Origin: Firmicutes bacterium CAG:555 | Lineage (GTDB): Bacteria > Bacillota > Clostridia > Oscillospirales > Oscillospiraceae | Direction of reading: 5' to 3' | Length of the DNA: 31,197 nucleotides | NCBI GenBank assembly: GCA_000431075.1 | Contig: HF986914.1 | Location: forward strand, 43,701 to 74,897 | In this document: one piece after another, positions 15,765-23,948 of the stretch | How positions within the stretch are numbered: position 1 is the first letter of the stretch | Layout: every line of letters begins with the position of its first letter | The notes under the pieces: model-generated | Databases searched by the model: none | The model's input: only the letters and a program-made list of their open reading frames with translations | Told to the model about the DNA's origin: nothing | Program-made: the position numbers and the translations under genes

Positions 15765-17134
15765 CAGCGTTTGCGGCGCTGCGATGTTGAGGGGATGTTC
15801 AGCTCTCCCCTGTATTTTGCTATCGTTCGTCGGGAGATGTTCAGCCCCAGCTTTGTGAACATACAGCGGAGCGTCTCGTCGGACAGTGGGTGCTTCTTGT
15901 CCTCGTCGGAAATGAAGTTTTGCAGCTGACGCTTTATTGCGCTCGGAGTCACGGCTTCTCCGTCTGTTGAGCTTAGCCCGGAAGCAAAAAAGCTGCGCAG
16001 GGGCAAAAGCTTGCTGCCAAAGAGAATATATTTATCGCTGACCGCACGGGAGACCGTGGAAACGCAGCAGCCGAGCTCCTGCGCCACCTCGCTCATCGTC
16101 ATCGGCACGAGATCGGTACTGTGCAGGAAATATTCCTGCTGGCGGCGGATAATGACTCCAATGAGCCTGTCGAGCGTTTTTTCACGCTCGTTGAGCCCAT
16201 AGAGCACATTCTTGGCCTCGGACATTGCCTTCTTAAGATAATCGTGCGCATCGCTGTACTCGTCTCGCCCGAGCATATCACAGTATTCGTTTTGCAGCGT
16301 TACCCGTGGGAATGCCCTGCGGTTGAGCTCGACCGTGAGTTTCCCGTCCTCGCAGCTTACCGTCGCCTCGGGGATCACATACCCCGTGTTGTTTCCGTTG
16401 CCGAATCCCTGCGACGGAATGGGGTTTAGACTGCGCACCGTGTCGACGGCCTCACTAAGCTCGGCATTCGAAACGCCGAGAAGCCTGTGGAGCCCCGCCA
16501 TATCGCCGCTTGCAAGCAGCGGAAGTCCTCTTTGGACAAGCGCAACATTTACGGCGCTGAACTTGCTGCTCTGTGCAAGCTGGATAAGCAGGCATTCCGA
16601 AAGGCTGCTTGCCCCAACACCCGGTGGATCGAGCATTTGAATGACATAAAGTGCCTGCTCAAGCTCAAACTCGCTCACACCCGTGACCTCGGAAAGCTCC
16701 CTGAGCGAGCAGTCCATATAGCCGGACGAATTAAGGCAGCCGACAAGGATGCGGCACAGCTTCAGCTGCCGCTCGTCAAGCTCCTTCATTTGGCCGAGCT
16801 GATCCAAAAGATATTCGGAAAAGGTTTTTTCGCTTAAATAAACATCCGTAAAATCGGTGTCCGTTGCCTCGTTCCGCCGTGAACCGCCTCGGTGGAACAC
16901 CTCACGCACACTTATCTCGTCGGTGTCGGGCTTTTCTATCTTTGCCTGCGGATACGGCTCTCCTATCGGCGGCATTTCAACATCCAGCAGTGGGTTACGC
17001 ATCGACATCTCCTCAATATAAGACGAAAGCTCCTGAATTGGTATTTGAAGATATTGCAGTGACTGCTTTACAGACGGTATCAGCTTGATTTTTTGGGTCT
17101 GCACGGTATTCTGTTTAATCTTCACAGCTTCCAC
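15764..17134 (-). CDS. rpoN: RNA polymerase sigma-54 factor
   Basis: The 456-residue protein has all parts of RpoN: a glutamine-containing N-terminal region I (TQKIKLIPSVKQSLQYLQIP at about 13-33) that contacts activators, the core-binding middle, the helix-turn-helix (MSEVAQELGCCVSTVSRAVS at about 345-365), and the C-terminal RpoN box (SRRTIAKYRGELNIP) that reads the -24 element. It recognises GG-N10-GC promoters; two perfect ones are found in this window. The start is GTG at 17134 or GTG at 17125; neither has an ideal ribosome site. A TATAAT at 17154-17149 lies just ahead. It follows the sigma-54-controlled operon on the same strand. Confidence 0.95.
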   Translation of the reverse strand: MEAVKIKQNTVQTQKIKLIPSVKQSLQYLQIPIQELSSYIEEMSMRNPLLDVEMPPIGEPYPQAKIEKPDTDEISVREVFHRGGSRRNEATDTDFTDVYLSEKTFSEYLLDQLGQMKELDERQLKLCRILVGCLNSSGYMDCSLRELSEVTGVSEFELEQALYVIQMLDPPGVGASSLSECLLIQLAQSSKFSAVNVALVQRGLPLLASGDMAGLHRLLGVSNAELSEAVDTVRSLNPIPSQGFGNGNNTGYVIPEATVSCEDGKLTVELNRRAFPRVTLQNEYCDMLGRDEYSDAHDYLKKAMSEAKNVLYGLNEREKTLDRLIGVIIRRQQEYFLHSTDLVPMTMSEVAQELGCCVSTVSRAVSDKYILFGSKLLPLRSFFASGLSSTDGEAVTPSAIKRQLQNFISDEDKKHPLSDETLRCMFTKLGLNISRRTIAKYRGELNIPSTSQRRKR

Positions 17135-17169
17135 CGCCTTCCGCTCACATTATATTAATCATATCGTAG

Positions 17170-17230
17170 ACCGCAGCCATCTGCGGCTTTCAAAGGGCAG
17201 CCAGCACCGTAAAGGTGCCGGCCGCTTTGA
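17170..17230. repeat. Structured palindromic stretch upstream of rpoN
   Basis: Two hairpins lie close together: CCGCAG/CTGCGG with a CCAT loop (about 17170-17185), and a ~43-base stem made of TTCAAAG/CTTTGAA outside and GCACC/GGTGC with GTAAA loop inside (about 17188-17230). Neither is followed by a U run on either strand, so it is not a simple terminator. It may be a REP-like palindrome or an RNA leader element. The surrounding 17135-17365 has no intact gene. Confidence 0.55.
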
Positions 17231-17365
17231 AGGGGGGTGTAGAAAAAAGTTTGTTAAGTCGGAATTACAATTTGAAAGGATGTGAGGGGAGGATCACAGT
17301 GAGAAAACTTAGCAAACTATTTTTACCGAATTAATTGCCTGCGCTTAGGCAGGGTGTCGCCGAAG

Positions 17366-18361
17366 CTATTTCGGCAGAAAATATCTGTTCACACCGGACT
17401 TGTCACGCTCCCGTGTCACTCTGCCGGTGATAAAAAGCCTGTCAAGGTGCGCAACGGTCTCGCTTTGTGCGAAAAACTGCTGGCTCGGCGGAAAGAGCGC
17501 CCAGCTGTCTGCTTTTATGCGCCATTTCATGCGTGAGGCTATCTCATATGCATTGAGCCCCGGCTCACGCTCGATGATGCCGACGGCCTCATTCAGTCTG
17601 CGCTCATGGTGGGCAAGCAGCGCATCGATGCGGTCGTTTAAGCTGACACTGCCGGTGGTGCGGTGTGCCGGAAAAGGAAGAACAACATCGTAGGTTTTTA
17701 TCTTCCGCAGACTGTGCAAATACATGCCAAGCGCATCGTGCATGCACGCCCAACAGCAGATATTGGGGCTTATATCAAAAAGAACATGGTCGCCAAGCAG
17801 CATGGTTTTGCTGTTTTTATCGTAAAGGCACATATGTCCGGGTGAATGTCCGGGGGTCAGGATGCACTCAAAGTCAAAGTCGCCGTAGTGCAGCATGTCG
17901 CCGTTATAGACCTTTTGAGTCTCGAACATGCCAGAGGTGTACACGACCGATTCATCGTTCTGGCGTATCTTCTCAAACATATCCTTCGGAAGTCCCTCGC
18001 TTTGAAGAAGCTCCATGCAGGCTCGCCAGCGTGCATCGGGTCCGAAAAGCATAAGGTCATAGTCGAGCGCACCCATTATCATTTTGTATCCGAGCGTTGC
18101 GAGATATCCCGCATTGCCGACATGGTCGGGGTGAAGATGAGTAAGGAAAACATCTGTGTTTTCCGGTTTGAGGTCAAGGACCTTGATGCCGTGCATCAGG
18201 GCATCAAGACACTCGGGACGGTAAAAACCCGTGTCGATGATGAGGTTTCTCCCGCCCTCGGGAGCCTTAACAACATAAGTGTTAAGGTTCCTGAGGGGAT
18301 TTGCGGGAAGCTCAATGTCAATCGTCCAAAGGCCTTTGATTATCTCAACAGGCTCATTCAT
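17366..18361 (-). CDS. Metallo-beta-lactamase-fold hydrolase
   Basis: The 331-residue protein has the metal-binding motif THLHPDHVG (about residues 94-102), then TPGHSPGHMCLY and LLGDHVLF, and a later PFPAHR histidine, all typical for two-metal MBL-fold enzymes. The last ~90 residues are helical and charged and resemble the winged-helix tail of LACTB2-like members. The usual substrates of this family are thioesters, RNA or lactones; a thioesterase for an acyl-CoA intermediate would suit the operon, but this is inference. Its ATG overlaps the EtfA stop by four bases (ATGA), so it is translationally coupled to the hydroxyacid dehydrogenase set. Confidence 0.85.
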   Translation of the reverse strand: MNEPVEIIKGLWTIDIELPANPLRNLNTYVVKAPEGGRNLIIDTGFYRPECLDALMHGIKVLDLKPENTDVFLTHLHPDHVGNAGYLATLGYKMIMGALDYDLMLFGPDARWRACMELLQSEGLPKDMFEKIRQNDESVVYTSGMFETQKVYNGDMLHYGDFDFECILTPGHSPGHMCLYDKNSKTMLLGDHVLFDISPNICCWACMHDALGMYLHSLRKIKTYDVVLPFPAHRTTGSVSLNDRIDALLAHHERRLNEAVGIIEREPGLNAYEIASRMKWRIKADSWALFPPSQQFFAQSETVAHLDRLFITGRVTRERDKSGVNRYFLPK

Positions 18362-19350
18362 GACTTGAGCTGCGCTATCATTGCGTCGCAGACCTCGTCC
18401 ATATCGCCGACGATGCCGTAGTCGCAGTAATTGAATATCGGTGCGGATGCGTCCTTGTTGACGGCAATAAACTTTTCCGCATCAACGCCGGTGACATGGT
18501 TTACGGCACCGGAAACGCCGAATCCTATGTAAAGCTTGGGCTTTATCATAACGCCCGACTGGCCGACCTGAAGCTTGACGGGCAGAAGCTCTCTGTCGCA
18601 AACTGGGCGTGTACCTGCGAGCTTGCCGCCGAGAAGCTTTGCAAGCTCACGGTATTTGTCGAGGCTCTCGTCCTTCACGCCGTTGCCGACGCATACGATG
18701 GTATCGCACGAGGCAATATCAAGCTCGGGGTCGAATTCGTTTGCTCTGTACTCAAGGAGCTTGGTGCGGATCTTGGCGGGGTCATAGTCGATGTGCTCCT
18801 CAATGAGCTCAAATTCCGCCTTTTTGCCGGTGGGGACTGCCTTGAAGGTACCCGGACGGATGGTGCCTACCTGCGGGCGCAGGACCGGGATGGTGATGAC
18901 CGCCATGATCTTGCCGCCGGCAGCGGGCTCGACGAACTCAATATCGGTCGTCTCGGGATTGTAGATAAGCTCGGTTGCATCCGAGGTGCAGCCGGTCTCA
19001 AGGCAGGCTGCAAAGTGCGGGGCAAAATCTCTGCCGTTTGCGGTCGCACCTATAAAGATGGCCGAGGGCTTGTACTTTTTGCTGAGCTCCACATAGAGAT
19101 TTGAGAAAGCCTCAGTGTTGTAGCGATCGTAGCCGGTACCGGAAACGACGATAACGCCGTCGATGCCGCATTCCTTGAGCTTTTCCATTTCGCTGACGGG
19201 GATGCATCCTGCGATAACGCCGATAAGTTTGTCGCCCGACTGGTCGCAAAGCTTGCGTATCTCGCAGCACAGCTCAAAGGCGGCGGAGCAGACCTTGCCG
19301 TCTGAGTGCTCTATATGCACCCACATATTTTTAAATTCATGCTTATCCAT
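18358..19350 (-). CDS. etfA: Electron transfer flavoprotein alpha subunit (LctC-like)
   Basis: The 330-residue protein has an N-terminal Rossmann-like domain (VIAGCIPVSEMEKL and onward) and the conserved C-terminal FAD domain: FGVSGAVNHVTGVDAEKFIA and NKDASAPIFNYCDYGIVGD. It pairs with the EtfB encoded 12 bases upstream; together they take electrons from the FAD dehydrogenase encoded just before. In Acetobacterium woodii the comparable lactate dehydrogenase/Etf complex couples lactate oxidation to NAD+ reduction by using reduced ferredoxin (electron confurcation). No additional N-terminal ferredoxin domain is present here. An AAGGAGG ribosome site precedes the ATG. Confidence 0.93.
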   Translation of the reverse strand: MDKHEFKNMWVHIEHSDGKVCSAAFELCCEIRKLCDQSGDKLIGVIAGCIPVSEMEKLKECGIDGVIVVSGTGYDRYNTEAFSNLYVELSKKYKPSAIFIGATANGRDFAPHFAACLETGCTSDATELIYNPETTDIEFVEPAAGGKIMAVITIPVLRPQVGTIRPGTFKAVPTGKKAEFELIEEHIDYDPAKIRTKLLEYRANEFDPELDIASCDTIVCVGNGVKDESLDKYRELAKLLGGKLAGTRPVCDRELLPVKLQVGQSGVMIKPKLYIGFGVSGAVNHVTGVDAEKFIAVNKDASAPIFNYCDYGIVGDMDEVCDAMIAQLKS

Positions 19351-19362
19351 GTCTGCACCTCC

Positions 19363-20151
19363 TTAGTCCTTTATAAGCTGCATGAGCTTTTTGACGGAAG
19401 CTTCAACGCTGCCCTCGTCGATGATGATGCCTGGCTCCGGCATCACGGGCGGGAACATGCGGGGCACCTTCGTCGGTGAGCCCGGGTCGCCGATGCGGCC
19501 GCGGTCAAGCTCGGGGATATCGTCTGCCGTAATGGTCGTGATAACAGCCTTCTTTGCCGCAAGCTTGCCCTTGAGATTGGGTATGCGGGCGGGGTAATTT
19601 GTCTTTTCCATGGTAAAAAGGCACGGAAGCTCAACCTCGAGGACCTCGACACCGTCTTCAAGCTCACGCTCGACAACGGCGGTCTTTGCCTCCTCGTTGA
19701 CTTCCTTTATGAGCAGTGCGCCCGTGACCTGTGCGGTACCGAAGCGCTGGGCAAGCTGAGCGCCCATCTGGCCGGTAGCGCCGTCAAGCGACTCTTTACC
19801 GCAGAAGATCATGTCGAATTTATCCTGCGTATCGGCTGCCGATAGTATCGAGTAGCTGGTCGCAAGCGTGTCGGCATTGCCGAAGGCGCGGTCGGTAACT
19901 AAAACGGCCTTATCGGCACCGACGGCAAGGCACTCACGCAAAGCCGCTTCCGCATTGGGAGGTCCCATCGTTATGAGGGTGACCTCGCCGCCGCAGGTCT
20001 CCTTGACCTTCATTGCAGCGGAAAGTGCGTTTGCGTCCTGCGGGTTAAGTATAGCCGGAACACCGGCACGGATGAGGTTGCCGGTCTCGGGATCCATGCG
20101 CATCTGGTCGATATCGGGGACCTGTTTTACACAGCACAGTATTTTAAGCAT
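19363..20151 (-). CDS. etfB: Electron transfer flavoprotein beta subunit (LctB-like)
   Basis: The 262-residue protein starts ILCCVKQVPDIDQMRMDPET and has ALRECLAVGADKAVLVTDRA and FGNADTLATSYSIL, the beta-subunit nucleotide/FAD segment of clostridial, bifurcation-type Etf. FCGKESLDGATGQMGAQLA follows. Its ATG shares one base with the dehydrogenase stop (TGATG), so the dehydrogenase, EtfB and EtfA are made from one tightly coupled message. This sequence differs clearly from the second EtfB at 27559-28326. Electron bifurcation is likely by family resemblance, not proved. Confidence 0.93.
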   Translation of the reverse strand: MLKILCCVKQVPDIDQMRMDPETGNLIRAGVPAILNPQDANALSAAMKVKETCGGEVTLITMGPPNAEAALRECLAVGADKAVLVTDRAFGNADTLATSYSILSAADTQDKFDMIFCGKESLDGATGQMGAQLAQRFGTAQVTGALLIKEVNEEAKTAVVERELEDGVEVLEVELPCLFTMEKTNYPARIPNLKGKLAAKKAVITTITADDIPELDRGRIGDPGSPTKVPRMFPPVMPEPGIIIDEGSVEASVKKLMQLIKD

Positions 20152-21497
20152 CAGTCCGCCACCTTTCCGGGATTGAGTATACCCTTGGGGTCAAGCTCGG
20201 CCTTTGCGGCCTTGAGCTTACTGCCCGCCTCGCCGGCGAAGGGTGCTTTTGCGTAGCCGAAGCCGTATTCGCCTCGGATATCGCCGCCGAGAGCGGTGCA
20301 CTTTTCGTACACAGCCGGTGTCAGCTCGTTTATGAGACTCTTGAACTCATCTCTTTCACCGTCAAATGCAATGTGGATATGCATTCCGCCGGAGCCGACA
20401 TGGGCATATGCCATCGCCTTCATGCCCTTTTCCTCGGCAGCGGCCTTGACCCACTCGACCATCTCGGCAATGTTAACTGCCGGAACAGTGATGTTATATT
20501 CAAATGAGTTCTTTGCGCCGCTTTCCATGGAGGTGTGGAACGCATCGTGAGCAGCCCACATATCGCGCTTCATGGTCGTGGTATCGCCTACGAGAATATC
20601 AAGGCACTCAAGCTCCTCGGCAAGCTCTGCGATAGACTCCATCTGTTCCATGACAAGGTCGTCGTCCTCGCCCTCGAGCACTGCCATGAGGGTCGCTGCG
20701 ACTCGCTCGCCATCCATCTCGACGGGGAACACGGGATTTCCGGTGACATTGCCGGAAAACTCGACCATGTCGGTGTCCATGTATTCGACCACCGCAGGCG
20801 AGCAGCCGGTGCCGAGAACGGTCTGAGCCGCTTTGACGCAGCTTTCGGTGTCCATGAACGGCAGAAGCAAAATTGCATCGGCCTTGGGTTTATCGATAAG
20901 TCTGAGGGTGAGCTCGCAAATAACGCCGAGCGTGCCCTCGCTGCCGATGATCTCCTCGGCATCGTTGAGTTTTTTCACGCTGCCGTCGGCAAGAACGGCC
21001 ACGCCATCGACGATATAGTCACGGGTGCCGCCGTATTTCACTGCGCAGGGGCCGCCTGCGTCGGTCGCAGCGTTGCCGCCGATGGTCGAGGTCTTTTCGC
21101 CGGGATCGGGAGGATAGTAAAGGCCGTGGCTCTCCGCCTCGGACTTGACATCCTGCAGCAGAACACCGGGCTGAACACGCAGGGTGCGCTCGGCTTCGTT
21201 AAACTCGAGGATCTTGTCCATTCCCTTGACCGACAGTACAATGCCGCCCTTTATGGGGACAGAACCGCCGACCTGACCCGTACCTGCGCCTCTTACGGTC
21301 ACGGGTACATCGTTTTCACTGCAAATTTTGAGGACTGCCGACACATCGTCGGTGCTTTGTGCCTCGACAACGGCATCGGGAGCAAAGTTTCCGCCGGGGT
21401 ACTCGTCATGGCAGAAATCAGCGCCGATGGCCTCGCCCGTGAACACACGACCTTCTCCAAAAGCAGCTTTTAGGTTTTCAATAACATTGGTATTCAC
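20151..21497 (-). CDS. FAD-binding 2-hydroxyacid dehydrogenase (GlcD/LctD family, Etf-linked lactate dehydrogenase type)
   Basis: The 448-residue protein is a VAO-fold FAD enzyme. The FAD-binding half shows VRGAGTGQVGGSVPIKGG, YPPDPGEKTSTIGGNAATDA, GGPCAVKYGGTRDYIVDG and GSEGTLGVICELTLRL. The C-terminal substrate half has AYAHVGSGGMHIHI and the closing LDPKGILNPGKV. Followed directly by etfB and etfA it matches the lctBCD arrangement, in which D-lactate is oxidised to pyruvate. Other 2-hydroxy acids (glycolate, 2-hydroxyglutarate, branched-chain hydroxyacids) are possible. The start is GTG at 21497 with GAGGT eight bases ahead. Confidence 0.9.
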   Translation of the reverse strand: MNTNVIENLKAAFGEGRVFTGEAIGADFCHDEYPGGNFAPDAVVEAQSTDDVSAVLKICSENDVPVTVRGAGTGQVGGSVPIKGGIVLSVKGMDKILEFNEAERTLRVQPGVLLQDVKSEAESHGLYYPPDPGEKTSTIGGNAATDAGGPCAVKYGGTRDYIVDGVAVLADGSVKKLNDAEEIIGSEGTLGVICELTLRLIDKPKADAILLLPFMDTESCVKAAQTVLGTGCSPAVVEYMDTDMVEFSGNVTGNPVFPVEMDGERVAATLMAVLEGEDDDLVMEQMESIAELAEELECLDILVGDTTTMKRDMWAAHDAFHTSMESGAKNSFEYNITVPAVNIAEMVEWVKAAAEEKGMKAMAYAHVGSGGMHIHIAFDGERDEFKSLINELTPAVYEKCTALGGDIRGEYGFGYAKAPFAGEAGSKLKAAKAELDPKGILNPGKVAD

Positions 21498-21520
21498 TGT
21501 AATTACCTCACAACTGATTG

Positions 21521-22501
21521 TTATGCATCAAATCTTCCGAGTGCCTTGACGCACTCTGCCATCATGGTGTCGATGACATCCTGAATCGAGATGACGCTGT
21601 GGCACAGGCCGCCTGCCTGACCGTAGCTGATAACGCCACAGTTTTCGACATCGCCGTTTTCGTAGAACATCTTCTTTGCGGTAGCGCCCGCAACGGCCTC
21701 GGCAATAGCAGAAAACTCACAGCCGCTCTTTTCCTTTTCGAGAGCTTCCTTGACGACATTGCTCTTGTAAAGGCGAGTGGTGTTTCTGAACGCACGCAGA
21801 AGATAGGCCGTGCAGGTCTCGTCGGCGTTTTCGGCAAGGTACTGCTTAACACTGTCAAGTACAGGGCATTCCTTTGTCAGCAGCATGCGGGTGCCGAGAT
21901 AAACGCCGTCTGCGCCCATCAAGAGCGCTGCGGCCATCTGCTTGCCGTTTGCGATGCCGCCTGCGGTGATAACGGGAATGGAAAGCTCCTCAACACAGCG
22001 AGGGGTCAGAACGATAGAGCCGATATCGTTCTCGCCGGAGTGGCCTGCACACTCACAGCCGTCTGCAACGACCATATCGCAGCCGATGGACTGCGCCTTG
22101 AGAGCATGCTTAACGGTGGTGCACTTATGTATAACTATCATGCCTGCCTTTTTCATTGCCTCCATGAGCGGGGGCTTTGCGGGCATGCCAGAAGTCTCGA
22201 TGATCTTTACGCCCTCCTCGACGCAAACCTTGAGGTAAGCGGGATAATCGACGTTTGCAAGAGACGGCATAAAGGTGAAGTTGACTGCGTATGGCTTATC
22301 GGTGAGCTCTTTTATCTTCTTGAGCTCGGAGCGCAGAGCGTCTGCGTCTGCACAGGTGCCGGAGGGCAGGATGCCCAGACCGCCTGCATTTGCAACGGCT
22401 GCGACCATCTCAGCGTTGACTATCCACGCCATGCCGCCCTGGAAAATGGGATATTTGATACCGAGCTTTTCGGTAACTGCGGTTTCAATAACTTTTGACA
22501 T
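21521..22501 (-). CDS. NPD-family FMN enzyme (nitronate monooxygenase/FabK-like enoyl reductase)
   Basis: The 326-residue TIM-barrel protein has the family start IKYPIFQGGMAWIVNAEMVA, FMN-binding segments (GCDMVVADGCECAGHSGE, then ITAGGIANGKQMAAALLMGA and DGVYLGTRMLLT). The catalytic-histidine region of NPD enzymes corresponds to ECAGHSG. Members act either on nitronates or as FMN enoyl-ACP reductases (FabK). In this operon, next to CoA-transferase and Etf genes, a reductase acting on an unsaturated acyl thioester is more attractive than nitronate removal, but that is inference. The ATG at 22501 is chosen because AAGGAGG precedes it, not the upstream 22525. Confidence 0.85.
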   Translation of the reverse strand: MSKVIETAVTEKLGIKYPIFQGGMAWIVNAEMVAAVANAGGLGILPSGTCADADALRSELKKIKELTDKPYAVNFTFMPSLANVDYPAYLKVCVEEGVKIIETSGMPAKPPLMEAMKKAGMIVIHKCTTVKHALKAQSIGCDMVVADGCECAGHSGENDIGSIVLTPRCVEELSIPVITAGGIANGKQMAAALLMGADGVYLGTRMLLTKECPVLDSVKQYLAENADETCTAYLLRAFRNTTRLYKSNVVKEALEKEKSGCEFSAIAEAVAGATAKKMFYENGDVENCGVISYGQAGGLCHSVISIQDVIDTMMAECVKALGRFDA

Positions 22502-22526
22502 TTTGTTTCCTCCTTGATCTTTCACA

Positions 22527-22555
22527 CGGCATCGGGAGCAGTGCCCCCGATGCCG
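22527..22555 (-). other. Intercistronic hairpin between the CoA-transferase and NPD genes
   Basis: A 10-bp perfect GC-rich stem (22527-22536 with 22546-22555) without a U run, so not an intrinsic terminator. It may protect or define mRNA ends within the operon. Confidence 0.6.
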
Positions 22556-22576
22556 ATACTGTCAGTTCAGCAATGC

Positions 22577-23755
22577 TTATTCAATGCCAAATTCCTTGAA
22601 AACCTCTTCGTTATCCGCACCGGGAACGCCGCAGGTGGTGTGCGGACGAGGGCCAATGCCGTTGAAGCGGAGAGGCGGCTTGGGAATGTAGACCGACTTG
22701 CCGGACTCGTAGGTGAACGGAACGATGTCCTCGTTGGCAATGGCCTGCTCGCTGGTGTATACATCCTTGAAGTGAGGCATCTTGCAGTAAACAAGGTCAG
22801 CCTCGCCAAGGCGTCTGAGGACATCCTCAGTCTTGCACTTTATTGCGTGGGCGGCTATAGCCTTGATGCACTCCTTGCGGGGCTCAAGTGCGATGGTGGT
22901 CGCCTGATGGCTGAACACGGGGTGATCCTTGAGCTCCTCCATGTCGTAAACATAGCAGAACTTCGGCCACTGCTCGTCGTACTTGCTCATGCTGGTCATG
23001 ATGTAGTCGCCGTCGGCGGTCTTGTACGGGCAGTTCGTAGGAGGCATCTGATAGTAGCTGCGGGGCCACTGGTAACCGTACTGGGTGCCGATGCTCATCT
23101 GAGAGAACGCCCAGATGCCTGCGCCGAACAGCGGGCAGGTGACATAGCCGCCCTCGCCGGTCTTCTCGCGCTGGTACAGTGCTGCGCAGATGCCGCCTGC
23201 CACCCAGCCGCCGACTGCGGTATCGCCGCCGCCGACAGGACCGTTGATGGGAAGGCTGTCGCCCGCTTCGTTCTGGATGACCATGTCCATAAGGAAGCCG
23301 GTCTCTGCCCAGTAGGTGGTGTTGTCATAGCCGGGGTCGGTCTTGCGGGGGCCCTTCTCACCGTAGCCGGTGATACATGCGTACACAAGCTTGGGGTTGC
23401 GTTGCTTCAAGGTCTCGTAGTCAAGACCCATCGCCTTGAGTGCGCCTGCGCGGTAGTTGACAAGGAATACATCGGCCTTGTCGATGAGCTTTTTGAGCTT
23501 TTCAAGCTCGTCTGCGTCTCTGAGGTTGAGCTTTACATGCTTTTTGCCGGAGTTGAGGCTCTCGTATACGGGGCTCTCGTTGGGAAGGATGGGGCTTGCA
23601 TACACACGGGGAGTGGTTCTCCAGTTGTCGCCTCTGTCATTGGTCTCGACCTTGATGACTTCCGCGCCCATCTCGTACAGTGCCTTGCCGCAGGAAGGTG
23701 CGGAAATTACCATCGATAACTCAATTACTTTTACGCCATCTAAGGGTCTATTCAT
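22577..23755 (-). CDS. Class III (CaiB/BaiF, FldA/HadA-like) acyl-CoA transferase
   Basis: The 392-residue protein begins PLDGVKVIELSMVISAPSCG and continues with MGAEVIKVE, LKLIDKADVFLVNYRAGALK-like segments and ITGYGEKGP; the catalytic aspartate sits in DPGYDNTTYWAETG (about residue 143). Class III transferases move CoA between carboxylic acids, and the FldA/HadA branch activates 2-hydroxy acids (phenyllactate, 2-hydroxyisocaproate) for dehydration. It is the first gene of a minus-strand operon with a perfect sigma-54 promoter about 120 bases upstream; AAGGAG lies eight bases ahead of the ATG. The substrate is not visible from sequence. Confidence 0.92.
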   Translation of the reverse strand: MNRPLDGVKVIELSMVISAPSCGKALYEMGAEVIKVETNDRGDNWRTTPRVYASPILPNESPVYESLNSGKKHVKLNLRDADELEKLKKLIDKADVFLVNYRAGALKAMGLDYETLKQRNPKLVYACITGYGEKGPRKTDPGYDNTTYWAETGFLMDMVIQNEAGDSLPINGPVGGGDTAVGGWVAGGICAALYQREKTGEGGYVTCPLFGAGIWAFSQMSIGTQYGYQWPRSYYQMPPTNCPYKTADGDYIMTSMSKYDEQWPKFCYVYDMEELKDHPVFSHQATTIALEPRKECIKAIAAHAIKCKTEDVLRRLGEADLVYCKMPHFKDVYTSEQAIANEDIVPFTYESGKSVYIPKPPLRFNGIGPRPHTTCGVPGADNEEVFKEFGIE

Positions 23756-23873
23756 TATAGTTTCTCCTTTTTAAGAATTGTTTTTCCGATTTTTACTTTC
23801 TTCGCTTCTCCCTCGGCGCACCCTAACGCCGGCGGACAGTTTGCGAACAAATATACTACCCACCTTCTTACAA

Positions 23874-23888
23874 GCAAAAACCGTGCCA
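23874..23888 (-). promoter_or_regulatory. Sigma-54 (-24/-12) promoter of the CoA-transferase/dehydrogenase operon
   Basis: On the minus strand TGGCAC-GGTTT-TTGC runs from 23888 to 23874, an exact match to TGGCAC-N5-TTGC with GG-N10-GC spacing. Transcription should start near 23862, leaving a ~107-base leader before the CoA-transferase ATG at 23755. It lies just behind the terminator of the sigma-54 activator gene. Confidence 0.93.
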
Positions 23889-23896
23889 AGTATGTC

Positions 23897-23933
23897 AAAA
23901 AAAACGGCACACCCATCGAATTTGGGTGTGCCG
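23897..23933 (-). terminator. Rho-independent terminator of the sigma-54 activator gene
   Basis: An 11-bp perfect stem (23905-23915 with 23923-23933), seven-base loop, followed on the minus strand by eight U residues. It isolates the activator gene from the sigma-54 promoter directly behind it. Confidence 0.92.
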
Positions 23934-23948
23934 AACATTGTTTTTAGG

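Noticed and set aside
22527..22555. Terminator inside the minus-strand sigma-54 operon
   Set aside because: The stem is strong but no U run follows on the minus strand, so it was called an intercistronic hairpin.
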